Shown: positions 1 through 7,580 of the stretch, piece by piece
Layout of the letters: every line of letters starts with the position of its first letter
How positions within the stretch are numbered: position 1 is the first letter of the stretch
NCBI GenBank assembly: GCA_017398685.1
Contig: JAFQFH010000065.1
Span: forward strand, 1 to 32,674
From: Oscillospiraceae bacterium
GTDB taxonomy: Bacteria > Bacillota > Clostridia > Oscillospirales > Oscillospiraceae
Length of the DNA stretch: 32,674 nt
Direction of reading: 5' to 3'
Translations under genes and position numbers: made by a program
Notes under the pieces: model-generated
Told to the model about the DNA's origin: nothing
The model's input: only the letters and a program-made list of their open reading frames with translations
Database searches by the model: none

Positions 1-1391
1 ACAGATTCAGATTCCCTGTCGAGATCGTACAGGCTATCAAGAGAGAATGCGGACAGGACTTCCCTGTTGCACTGAGATACTCCGTAGTATCCAAGACAAA
101 GGGCTGGCTCCAGGGCGCACAGCCGGGCGAAGAGTTCGAAGAGTTCGGACGTGACATGGCTGAATCTGAAAAGGCCATCAAGTATCTCGGAGATATGGGA
201 TACGACATGTTCAACTGCGACAACGGAACATACGACGCATGGTACTGGGCTCACCCACCTGTCTACATGCCGGATAACTGCAACCTGGCAGATGTTCAGC
301 ACATCAAGAAGTTCACCGACAAGCCCGTGGTCTGCGCAGGCAAGATGACCTTCGAGGCCGGTGCTCAGGCAGTTGCAGAAGGCACTCTGGACGGCGTGGG
401 CTACACCCGTCAGAACCTTGTTGACCATGAGTGGGTCACCAAGCTGAGAGAGGGCCGCGAAGAGGAGATCAAGCCCTGTATCCGCTGCCACAACGGCTGC
501 TTCAACTTCTCCAAGTCCAAGGGCACTACCAATATGCAGAAGCTGGATGACTCCCTGCATCTCGCCCGCTGCGCCCTGAACCCCACCACCATGCAGCACA
601 ACAGATACAAGATCGTTCCCACCAGGAAGGTCAAGAAGGTCGCCATCATCGGCGGCGGTATCGGCGGTATGGAGTGTGCACTGGTTCTGCATCAGCGCGG
701 CCACATCCCCGTGATCTTCGAGAAGGCAGACCAGCTGGGCGGCCTGTTCCTCACCGCTTCCGCCATGACCTTCAAGGAGAACGACAAGGAACTGCTGGCA
801 TGGTACAAGAGAGAGATCGAAAAGGCCAAGATCGAGGTCCGTCTCAACACCGAGATCAACGACATCGGTACCCTGCGCGGCTTCGAGGAAGTCATCATCG
901 CTACCGGTTCCGTTCCCAGAACCATGCCCATTCCCGGCTTTGAAAAGTGCCTGAGCTTCACCGACCTTCTGGTCGACAAGAAGGAATGCGGCGACAAGGT
1001 GCTGTTCTTCGGCGGCGGCCAGTCCTCCTGCGAAGCAGCTTACGACCTTGTTCTGGCCGGCAAGCACCCCATCATCGTCGAGTACGCCAATGACCTTGTT
1101 ACCGCACAGGCTACCTGCCTTGCAAACACCTCCTTCCTGCGTGACGCAATGGAGTACCACAAGGTTCCCGTGTACCTGCAGTCCACCATCACCAAGATCG
1201 AAGACGGCTACGTCATGGTCAAGGGCAAGGACGGCAAGGAATTCAAGGTCGAGTGCGACAGCGTCGTCAACGGCATCGGCTTTGTTCCCACTCCCATCGC
1301 CGGCAAGGGCTACAAGGTTGGTGACTGTGTTGCAGTCGGCAACCTGCGTACCGTTATCTGGCGCGCATGGGATGTGTGCATGAAGATCTAA
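1..1391 (+). CDS. NADH:flavin oxidoreductase / 2-enoate reductase-like (5' partial)
   Basis: The frame is open from base 3 to the TAA at 1389-1391, giving 462 visible residues. Family members are about 640-670 residues, so roughly 200 N-terminal residues lie outside the window. Visible in order: the end of an Old Yellow Enzyme TIM barrel; a 4Fe-4S cysteine set (CIRCHNGC, then a fourth Cys in RCALNP after a 23-residue gap, longer than the 11-12 of classic 2,4-dienoyl-CoA reductase); an FAD-binding GGGIGG segment; and a second dinucleotide site (FFGGGQSS). Known for the family: NADH-driven reduction of activated C=C bonds through FMN, Fe-S and FAD in the cytoplasm of anaerobes, as in enoate, cinnamate and bile-acid enone reductases. 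The substrate cannot be read from the sequence. A terminator follows directly, so this is the last gene of its transcript. Confidence 0.9.
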   Translation, partial: RFRFPVEIVQAIKRECGQDFPVALRYSVVSKTKGWLQGAQPGEEFEEFGRDMAESEKAIKYLGDMGYDMFNCDNGTYDAWYWAHPPVYMPDNCNLADVQHIKKFTDKPVVCAGKMTFEAGAQAVAEGTLDGVGYTRQNLVDHEWVTKLREGREEEIKPCIRCHNGCFNFSKSKGTTNMQKLDDSLHLARCALNPTTMQHNRYKIVPTRKVKKVAIIGGGIGGMECALVLHQRGHIPVIFEKADQLGGLFLTASAMTFKENDKELLAWYKREIEKAKIEVRLNTEINDIGTLRGFEEVIIATGSVPRTMPIPGFEKCLSFTDLLVDKKECGDKVLFFGGGQSSCEAAYDLVLAGKHPIIVEYANDLVTAQATCLANTSFLRDAMEYHKVPVYLQSTITKIEDGYVMVKGKDGKEFKVECDSVVNGIGFVPTPIAGKGYKVGDCVAVGNLRTVIWRAWDVCMKI

Positions 1392-1422
1392 GCTTCTGCG
1401 CATATAAAAAATCAACTCACTC

Positions 1423-1454
1423 ATTGCCGGAGCTTTCGCTCCGGCAATGTTTTT
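1423..1454 (+). terminator. Intrinsic terminator after the flavin oxidoreductase
   Basis: Perfect 11-bp stem ATTGCCGGAGC / GCTCCGGCAAT with a TTTC loop, followed by GTTTTT. It begins 32 nt after the stop codon. Confidence 0.9.
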
Positions 1455-1484
1455 GGGTCAAAGAAGCCCTGCCTGTGGGCAGGC

Positions 1485-1513
1485 TTGACTTTGTGGATCA
1501 AAGAGTATAAAAT
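1485..1513 (+). promoter_or_regulatory. Sigma-A-type promoter for rubrerythrin, with overlapping imperfect palindrome
   Basis: -35 TTGACT (1485-1490), 17-nt spacer, -10 TAAAAT (1508-1513). An imperfect inverted repeat with core CCTGCC / GGCAGG (1468-1473, 1478-1483) extends into the -35 box. TCAAAGA occurs twice, near 1458 and 1498. The palindrome is placed where a repressor could bind, but no regulator can be assigned. Confidence 0.7.
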
Positions 1514-1561
1514 AATTAACAGCGGGCAACGCTAAATGTATAACTGAAGGAGATTTAAATC

Positions 1562-2101
1562 ATGGCAAATAAATATGCAGGCACCAAGACCGAGAAGAAC
1601 CTGTGGGATGCTTTTGCAGGTGAGTCTCAGGCAAGAAACAAGTACACCTATTTTGCTTCCGTTGCCAAGAAGGCCGGCTACGAGCAGATCGCTGAGATCT
1701 TCCTCAATACCGCCAACAACGAAAAAGAGCATGCCAAGCTTTGGTTCAAGGAGCTGGGCGAGCTGGGCGATGTAGCTGAGAACCTGCTGCACGCCGCCGA
1801 GGGCGAGAACTACGAGTGGACCGATATGTACGCCAACATGGCCAAGGACGCCGAGGAAGAGGGCTTCAAGGATCTGGCAGCCAAGTTCAGAATGGTCGCC
1901 GCCATTGAGAAGACCCACGAGGAGCGCTACAGAGCACTTCTGGCAAACGTTGAGACCAAGGCCGTATTTGAGAAGAGCGGCGTTCAGGTCTGGGAATGCC
2001 GCAACTGCGGTCATCTGGTAGTCGGCACCAAGGCTCCCGAGCTTTGCCCCGTCTGCGCACACCCCAAGGCCTATTTCGAACTCAGAAAAGAGAACTACTA
2101 A
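1562..2101 (+). CDS. rbr: Rubrerythrin
   Basis: 179 residues, a normal length. The N-terminal four-helix ferritin-like domain (about 1-135) carries the diiron glutamates and histidines in [25 protein letters not shown] and EKTHEERY. The C-terminal rubredoxin-like domain has two CxxC knuckles (ECRNC near 143-147 and CPVC near 160-163) for one Fe. Known role: a cytoplasmic peroxidase that reduces H2O2 with electrons from NADH via rubredoxin or flavoprotein partners in anaerobes. The start is set by GAAGGAG ten nt before ATG. The gene has its own promoter and terminator, so it is probably monocistronic. Whether oxygen or peroxide controls it is not visible beyond the palindrome at the promoter. 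Confidence 0.96.
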   Translation: MANKYAGTKTEKNLWDAFAGESQARNKYTYFASVAKKAGYEQIAEIFLNTANNEKEHAKLWFKELGELGDVAENLLHAAEGENYEWTDMYANMAKDAEEEGFKDLAAKFRMVAAIEKTHEERYRALLANVETKAVFEKSGVQVWECRNCGHLVVGTKAPELCPVCAHPKAYFELRKENY

Positions 2102-2113
2102 GATAAAACCAAA

Positions 2114-2146
2114 TAGCCGCCACCTTTGAGGTGGCGGCTATTTTTT
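2114..2146. terminator. Bidirectional terminator between rubrerythrin and the aldolase
   Basis: Perfect 11-bp stem TAGCCGCCACC / GGTGGCGGCTA with a 5-nt loop, followed by TTTTTT on the plus strand. The minus strand gives the same hairpin followed by TTTGGTTTT, so it can serve both convergent genes. Confidence 0.9.
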
Positions 2147-2919
2147 CAGCCTTTCAGTCTGGAAATTGCCTCTTTATAGGCATTTATAAGTATATTTACG
2201 TCCATATTATAGGTCACGCTGTCAAAGCCCAGGGCAAAACCGTCCTTCACGGCTTTTTCGTTGGCAGCGTAGATGATGCTGGGCTTGCCCGCTGCGGCGC
2301 AGACCTTCCGGATATGCCGGAGTGCGCTTTGAAACTCCTGCTTTTCAAACTGTCCGGGGATGCCCATGGAGCTGGACAGGTCAAAGGGGCCGACAAAGAT
2401 GCCGTCCACTCCGTCTATGGCCACGATCTCCTCTATGTGCTCAAGGCAGCCCAAGGTTTCACACTGGGGGAAGAGCATGGTTTCCCGGTTGGACACTTCA
2501 AAATAATGGTCAAGCCCCCTGCTGGCATAGTCCTTCATCCAGAAGTCCGTACCTGCGGCAGGTGCAACGCCCCGGCTTCCCAGAGGCATATACTTGCCCC
2601 ACTTTACTATGTTTTCAGCCTCCTCCACGGTGTTCACATCCGGGATAACAAGCCCCATTGCCCCTGCGTCCAGAAGCTTGAGGATGGCAGGGCGGCTTAT
2701 CTCCTGCACCCTTGCCAGAGGTGTCACGCCGTAGAGCTTGGCAACTCTTATGAATTCCAGCGAGGAAAGGGGGTCATAGGGGCCGTGCTCGGTGTCGATT
2801 ATCACATAGTCAAGCCCGGAGAGGGCAAGGCACTCCATTGCGCTGCCGCTGCCCAGCTCGAAAAAGCTGCCTATGGTCTTTTCCCCGGAGAGCATTTTTT
2901 CTCTCAGCTTGTTTTTCAT
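2146..2919 (-). CDS. HpcH/HpaI family aldolase (2-keto-3-deoxy-sugar-acid aldolase-like)
   Basis: 257 residues from the chosen ATG, the usual length for the class II pyruvate aldolase family (HpaI, GarL, RhmA). The barrel landmarks are an IDTEHGPYD segment with the catalytic His, an LARVQE Arg, LLDAGAMGLVIPDV with the metal-binding Asp, a GSRGVAP loop and FVGPFDLS. Known chemistry: reversible metal-dependent retro-aldol cleavage of a 2-oxo acid to pyruvate plus an aldehyde. The actual substrate (hydroxy-ketoadipate, ketodeoxyglucarate or ketodeoxyrhamnonate type) cannot be fixed here. An upstream in-frame ATG at 2985 would add 22 residues with poor family fit. The chosen start has AGGGAG eight nt before it. 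No sugar-acid dehydratase or transporter sits beside it. Confidence 0.87.
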   Translation of the reverse strand: MKNKLREKMLSGEKTIGSFFELGSGSAMECLALSGLDYVIIDTEHGPYDPLSSLEFIRVAKLYGVTPLARVQEISRPAILKLLDAGAMGLVIPDVNTVEEAENIVKWGKYMPLGSRGVAPAAGTDFWMKDYASRGLDHYFEVSNRETMLFPQCETLGCLEHIEEIVAIDGVDGIFVGPFDLSSSMGIPGQFEKQEFQSALRHIRKVCAAAGKPSIIYAANEKAVKDGFALGFDSVTYNMDVNILINAYKEAISRLKG

Positions 2920-2981
2920 GGCAAAATCTCCCTGTGTTTTTCTTTTTTTAAATATTAACACAGGCTTTGCCAAATTGAAAC

Positions 2982-3161
2982 TCATTTTACCAAGTGGATA
3001 ATTTTGCCCTGTTCTTCGCCCTGCTGGATGTACAGCTCCTCACAGTATTGCTGGGCAGCTTTCAGAATTCTTGCTGCGCTGTTTTCCTCCGGCAGTAATT
3101 CCAGCGCGTCGGTCACCGCGTTGAACAGATGCAGATACATCTTTTTGTAATCATCTTTCAT
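2982..3161 (-). CDS. Small hypothetical protein, 59 aa
   Basis: An open frame of 59 codons starting ATG at 3161 with AGGAGA seven nt upstream. The product is mostly charged and helical-looking, with KKMYLHLFNAV near the start and a Gln/Glu-rich stretch (YIQQGEEQGK) near the end. No signal peptide or membrane segment is seen. Its promoter appears to lie in the shared palindromic region at 3185-3231, so it would be divergent from the RHH genes and possibly under the same operator. It ends 63 nt before the aldolase start and could be cotranscribed with it. The family is not recognised. Support comes from the ribosome binding site, the promoter and sensible codon use. Confidence 0.6.
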   Translation of the reverse strand: MKDDYKKMYLHLFNAVTDALELLPEENSAARILKAAQQYCEELYIQQGEEQGKIIHLVK

Positions 3162-3184
3162 AACCGTTTCTCCTATTATAAAAA

Positions 3185-3231
3185 TATAATGTAGTTTAGT
3201 ACATTATAATAAATGCTTCTTGCAATTACAA
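3185..3231. promoter_or_regulatory. Divergent promoter region with 9-bp palindromic operator candidate
   Basis: Perfect inverted repeat TATAATGTA (3185-3193) and TACATTATA (3200-3208) around GTTTAG. Minus-strand promoter: -35 TTGTAA (3231-3226), 17-nt spacer, -10 TATAAT (3208-3203), where the -10 is inside the right arm. Plus-strand TATAAT occurs at 3185-3190 and 3205-3210 with no good -35. A DNA-binding dimer on this palindrome would control the 59-aa ORF and the first RHH gene together; an RHH protein from the same locus is the natural candidate. Confidence 0.6.
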
Positions 3232-3254
3232 TAATAAATATAGGAGGCGATTGC

Positions 3255-3440
3255 ATGAAGCCATTTAAAGTTGATACTCAGGAGCACAAAATCTCTGCAA
3301 TTAACCGGACTATCCGTATAAAAGCAGAGACTTTTGATAAAATAAATGATTTATCAGAAAAAACCGGAGTTTCTTTCAACAAGATAATTAACCAGTGCAT
3401 AGAATACGCACTGGCGAATATGGAAGAAGAGGAGAAATAA
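3255..3440 (+). CDS. Ribbon-helix-helix protein, Arc/CopG-like (copy 1)
   Basis: 61 residues. It fits an RHH fold: a short N-terminal tail, a beta-strand RTIRIKA (about residues 17-23) that would enter the DNA major groove as a dimer, helix A (ETFDKINDLSEKTG) and helix B after the VSFNKIINQCIEYAL turn, then an acidic tail. Known for the family: small dimeric repressors, often autoregulatory and often partnered with toxins or plasmid functions. AGGAGG seven nt before the ATG fixes the start; an upstream in-frame ATG at 3213 lacks such a site. It is a close paralogue of the gene at 3557. No toxin gene is recognisable next to it. Confidence 0.75.
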   Translation: MKPFKVDTQEHKISAINRTIRIKAETFDKINDLSEKTGVSFNKIINQCIEYALANMEEEEK

Positions 3441-3547
3441 CAAAGGCTGCGTTACAAAATCTGCATTTGAGCGCGACAGCTTCCGTAGTGGCGCTTATTA
3501 TGCTCATTGTTTATGTACATTACAAAAAAATGTTTCATGAGAGGTAA
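3395..3547 (+). CDS. Possible membrane micropeptide between the two RHH genes
   Basis: A frame that is -1 relative to the upstream RHH gene stays open past the RHH stop and ends TAA at 3545-3547, ten nt before the second RHH start. Its last 27 residues read like one membrane helix with a basic end (SVVALIMLIVYVHYKKM). Possible starts are GTG 3395, TTG 3467 or ATG 3500; none has a convincing Shine-Dalgarno sequence, so real translation is uncertain. In copy 2 the matching frame closes at once. Confidence 0.2.
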   Translation: MHRIRTGEYGRRGEITKAALQNLHLSATASVVALIMLIVYVHYKKMFHER

Positions 3548-3556
3548 AGGGGAAAG

Positions 3557-3742
3557 ATGGCGTCTTTCAAAATTGATACAAACGAGCAGAAAATTTCTTC
3601 TATCAGCCGTACTATCAGGCTGAAAGCGGAGACTTTTGACAAGATAAATGAGCTGAATTTAAAAACCGGAGTTTCCTTCAACAAAATAATAAACCAGTGC
3701 ATAGAATACGCACTGGCGAATATGGAAGAAGATGAGAAATAA
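3557..3742 (+). CDS. Ribbon-helix-helix protein, Arc/CopG-like (copy 2)
   Basis: 61 residues, the same length and layout as the gene at 3255. The beta-strand (RTIRLKA) and the helix B region VSFNKIINQCIEYALANMEE are almost unchanged, while the N-terminal tail and helix A differ. The two genes share a 41-nt identical DNA stretch at their 3' ends, which suggests a recent duplication or gene conversion. The start ATG follows AGGGGAA closely. Upstream, ATGTACAT with TACATTACA resembles one arm of the palindrome at 3200-3208, so this copy may be bound by the same protein. The target is unknown. A strong terminator follows. Confidence 0.72.
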   Translation: MASFKIDTNEQKISSISRTIRLKAETFDKINELNLKTGVSFNKIINQCIEYALANMEEDEK

Positions 3743-3747
3743 CTGAA

Positions 3748-3790
3748 AGGGCTTGTTGCTTAATTTTGCAGCAAGCCCTCTAATTTTGCA
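3748..3790 (+). terminator. Terminator after the RHH pair
   Basis: 12-bp stem AGGGCTTGTTGC (3748-3759) / GCAGCAAGCCCT (3768-3779) with one G-T pair, then CTAATTTTGC. The U-tract is weak but the hairpin is strong and sits 6 nt after the RHH stop. Confidence 0.6.
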
Positions 3791-3809
3791 AAAATCTACG
3801 TTTTGTGTC

Positions 3810-6083
3810 CTATTTCTCCGCTTCCGCCACGTACACATAGGAGCTCATGTCCCCCTGTACCCGCATGGCCTTGTCGTAGCCTGTGCCGGTGAAAAGGGAG
3901 GATAGGGCCACACCTGCGTCCAGCGCCGCGCCGGAGGCTGTGAAGCTCTCTTGCCCGTCGTCCATGGCGTAGCGGTGGTCAACGGTGCGCAGCACCACGC
4001 CGTTGGGGTCCAGATTCACAGGGGCAATGTGCTTGACCAGCGCCCCGAACTGCCCCACCCTCAGCTTCTGCTGTCGGCTTGCCACCCTGTAGCGGCGGTT
4101 TTTTTCAAGCCCGCTCATACGCAAAAACTCATAGCCGGGGGCTGCATTTATCATCCGGTGGAAGATGCCCGCGATATGGGTATTCCCCTTGGACACCTGC
4201 CAGCACTGGCAATCTTCGTTTTCAATACGGGAAAAGCGGCCAAACTGGAAGATTTCCCGGTATTTTTTGTAAAAGGCTATCTGGTTTTTTATCTCCGTCT
4301 CCTCTACGGGAAGAAAGTGCTTCAGGTCCAGCTCATAGCCCAGCAGACCGAAAAAGCTGACGTTGCCGCGGGTGCTGAGGGGCGTGGTTCTCAGGGTCTG
4401 GGCGTGGGGCGCGGCGGACACATGGGCGCCCATGCAGGACTGGGGATAGAGGTAGGATAGCCCCTGCTGTATATCCAGCCTTTCTATGGGGTCAGTGTCA
4501 TCGGAGGCCCAAATCTGGGGCGAGAAGCAGAGCATAGCCAGATCAAAGCGGTTGCCGCCGGAGGAGCAGTTTTCAAGGAGAATATGGGGTCGGGGTCGGA
4601 AAATCCGGCCCATGATTTCGTAAAGCCCCAGAATATATTCGTGGGCTTTTGCGCCCAGGGCTGTAGAGTGGCGGTTCATGTCCCACTTCACATAGCGGAT
4701 GTCCGCGCTGTCCAGCACCTTGCCCACGGAGTCAACGATATAATCGCGCACCTCTTGTTTCGTAAGGTCCAAAAGCAGCTGATGCCGGCCGTATATCTCG
4801 CCCAGCTCGTCAACGATGGCCCAGTCGGGATGGGCGCGATACAGGTCGCTGTCCGGGTTTACAGACTCCGGCTCTACCCAGAGGCCAAAGTCCAGACCCA
4901 GAGCGCGCATTTTCTTTGCAAGGCCGGAAAGGCCCTCCGGCAGCTTTTTAAGATTCACATTATAGTCGCCAAGTCCGGCGCAGTCGTTATTCCTTGCGCC
5001 AAACCAGCCGTCATCCAGTACGAAAAGCTCGCAGCCCAGCTGCGCGGCCTTTTTGCCAAGGGAGAGAAGCCTTTTCTGGTCAAAGTCGAAAAAGCAGCCT
5101 TCCCAGCTGTTGTAGAGCACGGGCCGGGGTCTGTTGCGCCAGTATTGGGGCACGATATGCTCATTTACAAAGCGGTGAAAGCGCGCGGAGAGGCCGTTGA
5201 AGCCCTCGCCCGACCAGCCCAGCACCGCCGCCGGAGCCTCAAACTCAGCTTTCGGCGCAAGGGGCATTTTGAAGTTTGCAAAGTTTATGCCCTGCATGAT
5301 GCGGTTCAGGCCCTGATGGGAACGCTGGGCAGAGGCATAGTGGTTGCCGGAGTAGATGAGGTTGAAGCCGTAGACTGTGCCATGCTCTTCAGTGGCAGCA
5401 GGGGAGGCCAGAAGAAAGCCCGGCTGATGCCGGTTGGAGGACGCCCCGGTGACGCTGTCCCGGACAATGCGGGCCCGGTCTACGGGGGTGATGGACTTGT
5501 GGGCCTCGGCTATCCATGCCCCGTCAAAGCCCACAAGCTCGTACTTGCCGGGGATATCCAGCATGAAGCTCATAAGCTTGCCCAGCTCATACTCCCGCTC
5601 CGATATATTTTTCAGCACCGCTCTCCGGCAGAGCACATCTTCATAGGCTGTGTAGTACAGTGTAAGCTCCAGCGCGTCCAGATGGGAAAGGCTTATTTCA
5701 AGGGTTTCCGCCTCGCCCTCCGGCAGGGGGAGTGTGCTTTCCATGGGGGGCGCGGCCTTTAAAACCCGGTGGGATTTATACACAAAGTCCGTGGGCAGGG
5801 GGCGACTGCCCTCGAATATCTCAATGGGGCTTTCCCTGTAGTCTCCCCGGCCGTGGCCGGAAAACTCCAGCGCGGCTGCATCAAGGCAGGCCATATCCCC
5901 CTCGTCATAGAGCACATTACTGCCCCAGCCCAAGAGGGGCTTGAGGCGAAAAGCGTCCGCATCCATGCTTTCTATGGGCGCGCCGAAGTGGAGCTGCTGC
6001 AAGTGTCCGTGGGGCTCTGCCTCAAAGAGGTAGGAATAGTTTCTGGTTTTTATATGAAAGAGCTTATCTTTTACTTCTATCAT
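3810..6083 (-). CDS. Alpha-galactosidase, glycoside hydrolase family 36
   Basis: 757 residues, typical for bacterial GH36. N-terminal beta-sandwich (about 1-310), central TIM barrel (about 320-650) and C-terminal beta domain. Active-site landmarks: FVLDDGWFG (near 354-362), KWDMNR with the nucleophile Asp468, ENCSSGGNRFD (504-514) and WASDDTD with the acid/base Asp near 528. Known reaction: retaining hydrolysis of terminal alpha-1,6-galactose from raffinose, stachyose, melibiose or galactomannan side chains. No signal peptide, so it is cytoplasmic and works on imported sugars. Its ATG overlaps the stop of the GH1 gene by 4 nt (ATGA), a mark of translational coupling in one operon. A dedicated transporter is not adjacent. 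Confidence 0.96.
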   Translation of the reverse strand: MIEVKDKLFHIKTRNYSYLFEAEPHGHLQQLHFGAPIESMDADAFRLKPLLGWGSNVLYDEGDMACLDAAALEFSGHGRGDYRESPIEIFEGSRPLPTDFVYKSHRVLKAAPPMESTLPLPEGEAETLEISLSHLDALELTLYYTAYEDVLCRRAVLKNISEREYELGKLMSFMLDIPGKYELVGFDGAWIAEAHKSITPVDRARIVRDSVTGASSNRHQPGFLLASPAATEEHGTVYGFNLIYSGNHYASAQRSHQGLNRIMQGINFANFKMPLAPKAEFEAPAAVLGWSGEGFNGLSARFHRFVNEHIVPQYWRNRPRPVLYNSWEGCFFDFDQKRLLSLGKKAAQLGCELFVLDDGWFGARNNDCAGLGDYNVNLKKLPEGLSGLAKKMRALGLDFGLWVEPESVNPDSDLYRAHPDWAIVDELGEIYGRHQLLLDLTKQEVRDYIVDSVGKVLDSADIRYVKWDMNRHSTALGAKAHEYILGLYEIMGRIFRPRPHILLENCSSGGNRFDLAMLCFSPQIWASDDTDPIERLDIQQGLSYLYPQSCMGAHVSAAPHAQTLRTTPLSTRGNVSFFGLLGYELDLKHFLPVEETEIKNQIAFYKKYREIFQFGRFSRIENEDCQCWQVSKGNTHIAGIFHRMINAAPGYEFLRMSGLEKNRRYRVASRQQKLRVGQFGALVKHIAPVNLDPNGVVLRTVDHRYAMDDGQESFTASGAALDAGVALSSLFTGTGYDKAMRVQGDMSSYVYVAEAEK

Positions 6084-7366
6084 CTTATATTGTACTCCTC
6101 AGCGGCCACGTATTTTTCGTAGAGCTCCCTGTCCACGCCGTTTTTCTGGATGATTTCAGCGTAGAAGCTGCCGGATTTTTTCACAACCCGCTTTTTCTCT
6201 GCGCCCTCGATGGAGACAATGCCGAATTTGGCGTGATTGCCCTCTATCCACTCAAAGTTATCGCAGAAGCACCAGTGGTAATAGCGCTCAAAGGGCAGGG
6301 TGGACTGGGCAATGGCCCTGAGATGCTCGTATATATAGCGGCTGCGAAAGCTGTCATTTAAGTCGCAGGTTCCGTTTTCGGTGATGTATATGGGCCGGGG
6401 CAGGATATCATGGAGCATTTTTGACACTCTCACAATGCCCTCCGGGTATATCTCCCAGCCAAGGTCGTTCTTGGGGCAGTTTTTACGCACCCCGTCGGCA
6501 GGGCCGGAGATGGTGGAGCGGCTATAGTAGTTGACACCGATAAAGTCAGAGTATTCCCCTCTGGGCAGGCCCCAGCGGTTTTTGAGGGGCAGAGGGAAGT
6601 CCCCAAGGCTCATGGCCCGGCTCAGTGCGCCCTGGAAAAGATGGTCAATGCCTTTTGCAAAAAACACATGGGCCGGGTTTCTGGGGTTTTCCGGCTCAAA
6701 GACGCGCACATGGTTTGCAAAGCCCACCTTTGTGTCGCTATAGCCCATTTTCCGGCGCAGGCTATGGATAATGCCGTAGGCCTTGATGTGGGCGCAGGCC
6801 ATGTTCTCCATGACTGCCACGGTCTCCTTGAAACTTTTATGTCCCGGCGGCCACATGCCGAAGCACCAGCTGTTGGTGGCGTAGACATTGGGCTCGTTGA
6901 TGGTGATATAGTCGGAAACGATATCCCCGAAATGCTCCACCACCTGACGCACCAGAGCCAGAAAGTCCGCAATATTCTCACTTTTTGAAAATCCGCCCTT
7001 GTTTTCATACCACATGGGTACGGAAAAATGGTGGATGGTGAGAAGGGGGACTATCCCCTTTTCCTTCATCAGAAGTATTTCGTCCCGGTACTGGGCGAAG
7101 GCGGCCTCATCGTAGCGGCCCTTTTCCGGCTCAAGCCTTGACCACTCAAGGGAGAAGCGGTAGGTCTTTATGCCAAGCTCCGCCATAAGAGCCGTATCCT
7201 CACGCCAGCGCAGCCAGTGGTCGTTGGCGGTGGCGGGGTCTGTGCCGTCGGTGATGCGGCCTTTTTTGTACCAGTCGTTCCAGTTGGAGTTTGTGTCGCC
7301 CCCTTCTATCTGGGTAGCGGCGGTGGAAACGCCCAGCAGGAAGTTTCCGGGCAGGGTAAATTCCAT
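6080..7366 (-). CDS. Beta-glucosidase-type glycoside hydrolase, family 1
   Basis: 428 residues, slightly short of the usual 440-470. GH1 landmarks: FSLEWSRLEPEKG (71-83), TINEPN with acid/base Glu158, YITENG with nucleophile Glu330, and DNFEWIEG near 369-376. The position normally read as YWSLLDNFEW is HWCFCDNFEW, so the +1 region is not standard. Known chemistry: retaining hydrolysis of beta-linked glucose or galactose. A 6-phospho substrate is not indicated. No signal peptide. The start has GGAGGTG six nt upstream. First gene of the GH1-GH36 operon; a palindromic repeat (7399-7458) lies just upstream, and no clear promoter could be read between them. Confidence 0.93.
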   Translation of the reverse strand: MEFTLPGNFLLGVSTAATQIEGGDTNSNWNDWYKKGRITDGTDPATANDHWLRWREDTALMAELGIKTYRFSLEWSRLEPEKGRYDEAAFAQYRDEILLMKEKGIVPLLTIHHFSVPMWYENKGGFSKSENIADFLALVRQVVEHFGDIVSDYITINEPNVYATNSWCFGMWPPGHKSFKETVAVMENMACAHIKAYGIIHSLRRKMGYSDTKVGFANHVRVFEPENPRNPAHVFFAKGIDHLFQGALSRAMSLGDFPLPLKNRWGLPRGEYSDFIGVNYYSRSTISGPADGVRKNCPKNDLGWEIYPEGIVRVSKMLHDILPRPIYITENGTCDLNDSFRSRYIYEHLRAIAQSTLPFERYYHWCFCDNFEWIEGNHAKFGIVSIEGAEKKRVVKKSGSFYAEIIQKNGVDRELYEKYVAAEEYNIR

Positions 7367-7398
7367 ATTACACCTCCGGTGTATAGTTTTGTGGTTGA

Positions 7399-7458
7399 CA
7401 CCTCATCCGCCCCTTCGGGGCACCTTCCCCTCAAGGGGAAGGCCTTGAGGCCTTTTTT
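7399..7458 (+). repeat. Palindromic repeat, copy R1 (forward), with terminator-like tail
   Basis: Order: box CACCTCATC (7399-7407), hairpin GCCCC-TTC-GGGGC (7409-7421), hairpin CCTTCCCCTCAAGGGGAAGG (7423-7442), then AAGGCC-TTGA-GGCCTT and a T-run (7439-7458). The same box, two-hairpin order and TTC loop recur in R2-R4. R1 faces R2 with 122 nt between them. Confidence 0.88.
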
Positions 7459-7580
7459 GACACTGGGTTTCCTCTCAGCTGGAAAGCCAAGGTCACAGCT
7501 TACGCACGCATTCAAGAGAAACCCACAGCTTTTGATTGTGTGCATATATTGGATTGCAAAATGCTGTCATTCACTAAAAG
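7459..7580. other. Spacer between repeats R1 and R2
   Basis: No gene seen. It holds an inverted repeat GGGTTTCCTCT (7465-7475) / AGAGAAACCC (7515-7524). The last 7 nt are the end of the DUF559 frame, including its stop. A promoter for the GH1 operon could lie here, but no convincing -35/-10 pair was found. Confidence 0.5.

Noticed and set aside
2131-2958. Plus-strand open frame of 275 codons
   Set aside because: Antisense to the HpcH/HpaI aldolase; begins inside the terminator.
3425-3447. Programmed -1 frameshift joining RHH copy 1 to the downstream hydrophobic frame
   Set aside because: No X-XXY-YYZ slippery heptamer or stimulatory structure is visible at the frame junction.
4584-5762. Plus-strand open frame of 392 codons
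   Set aside because: Shadow of the GH36 gene, which has full family motifs on the other strand.
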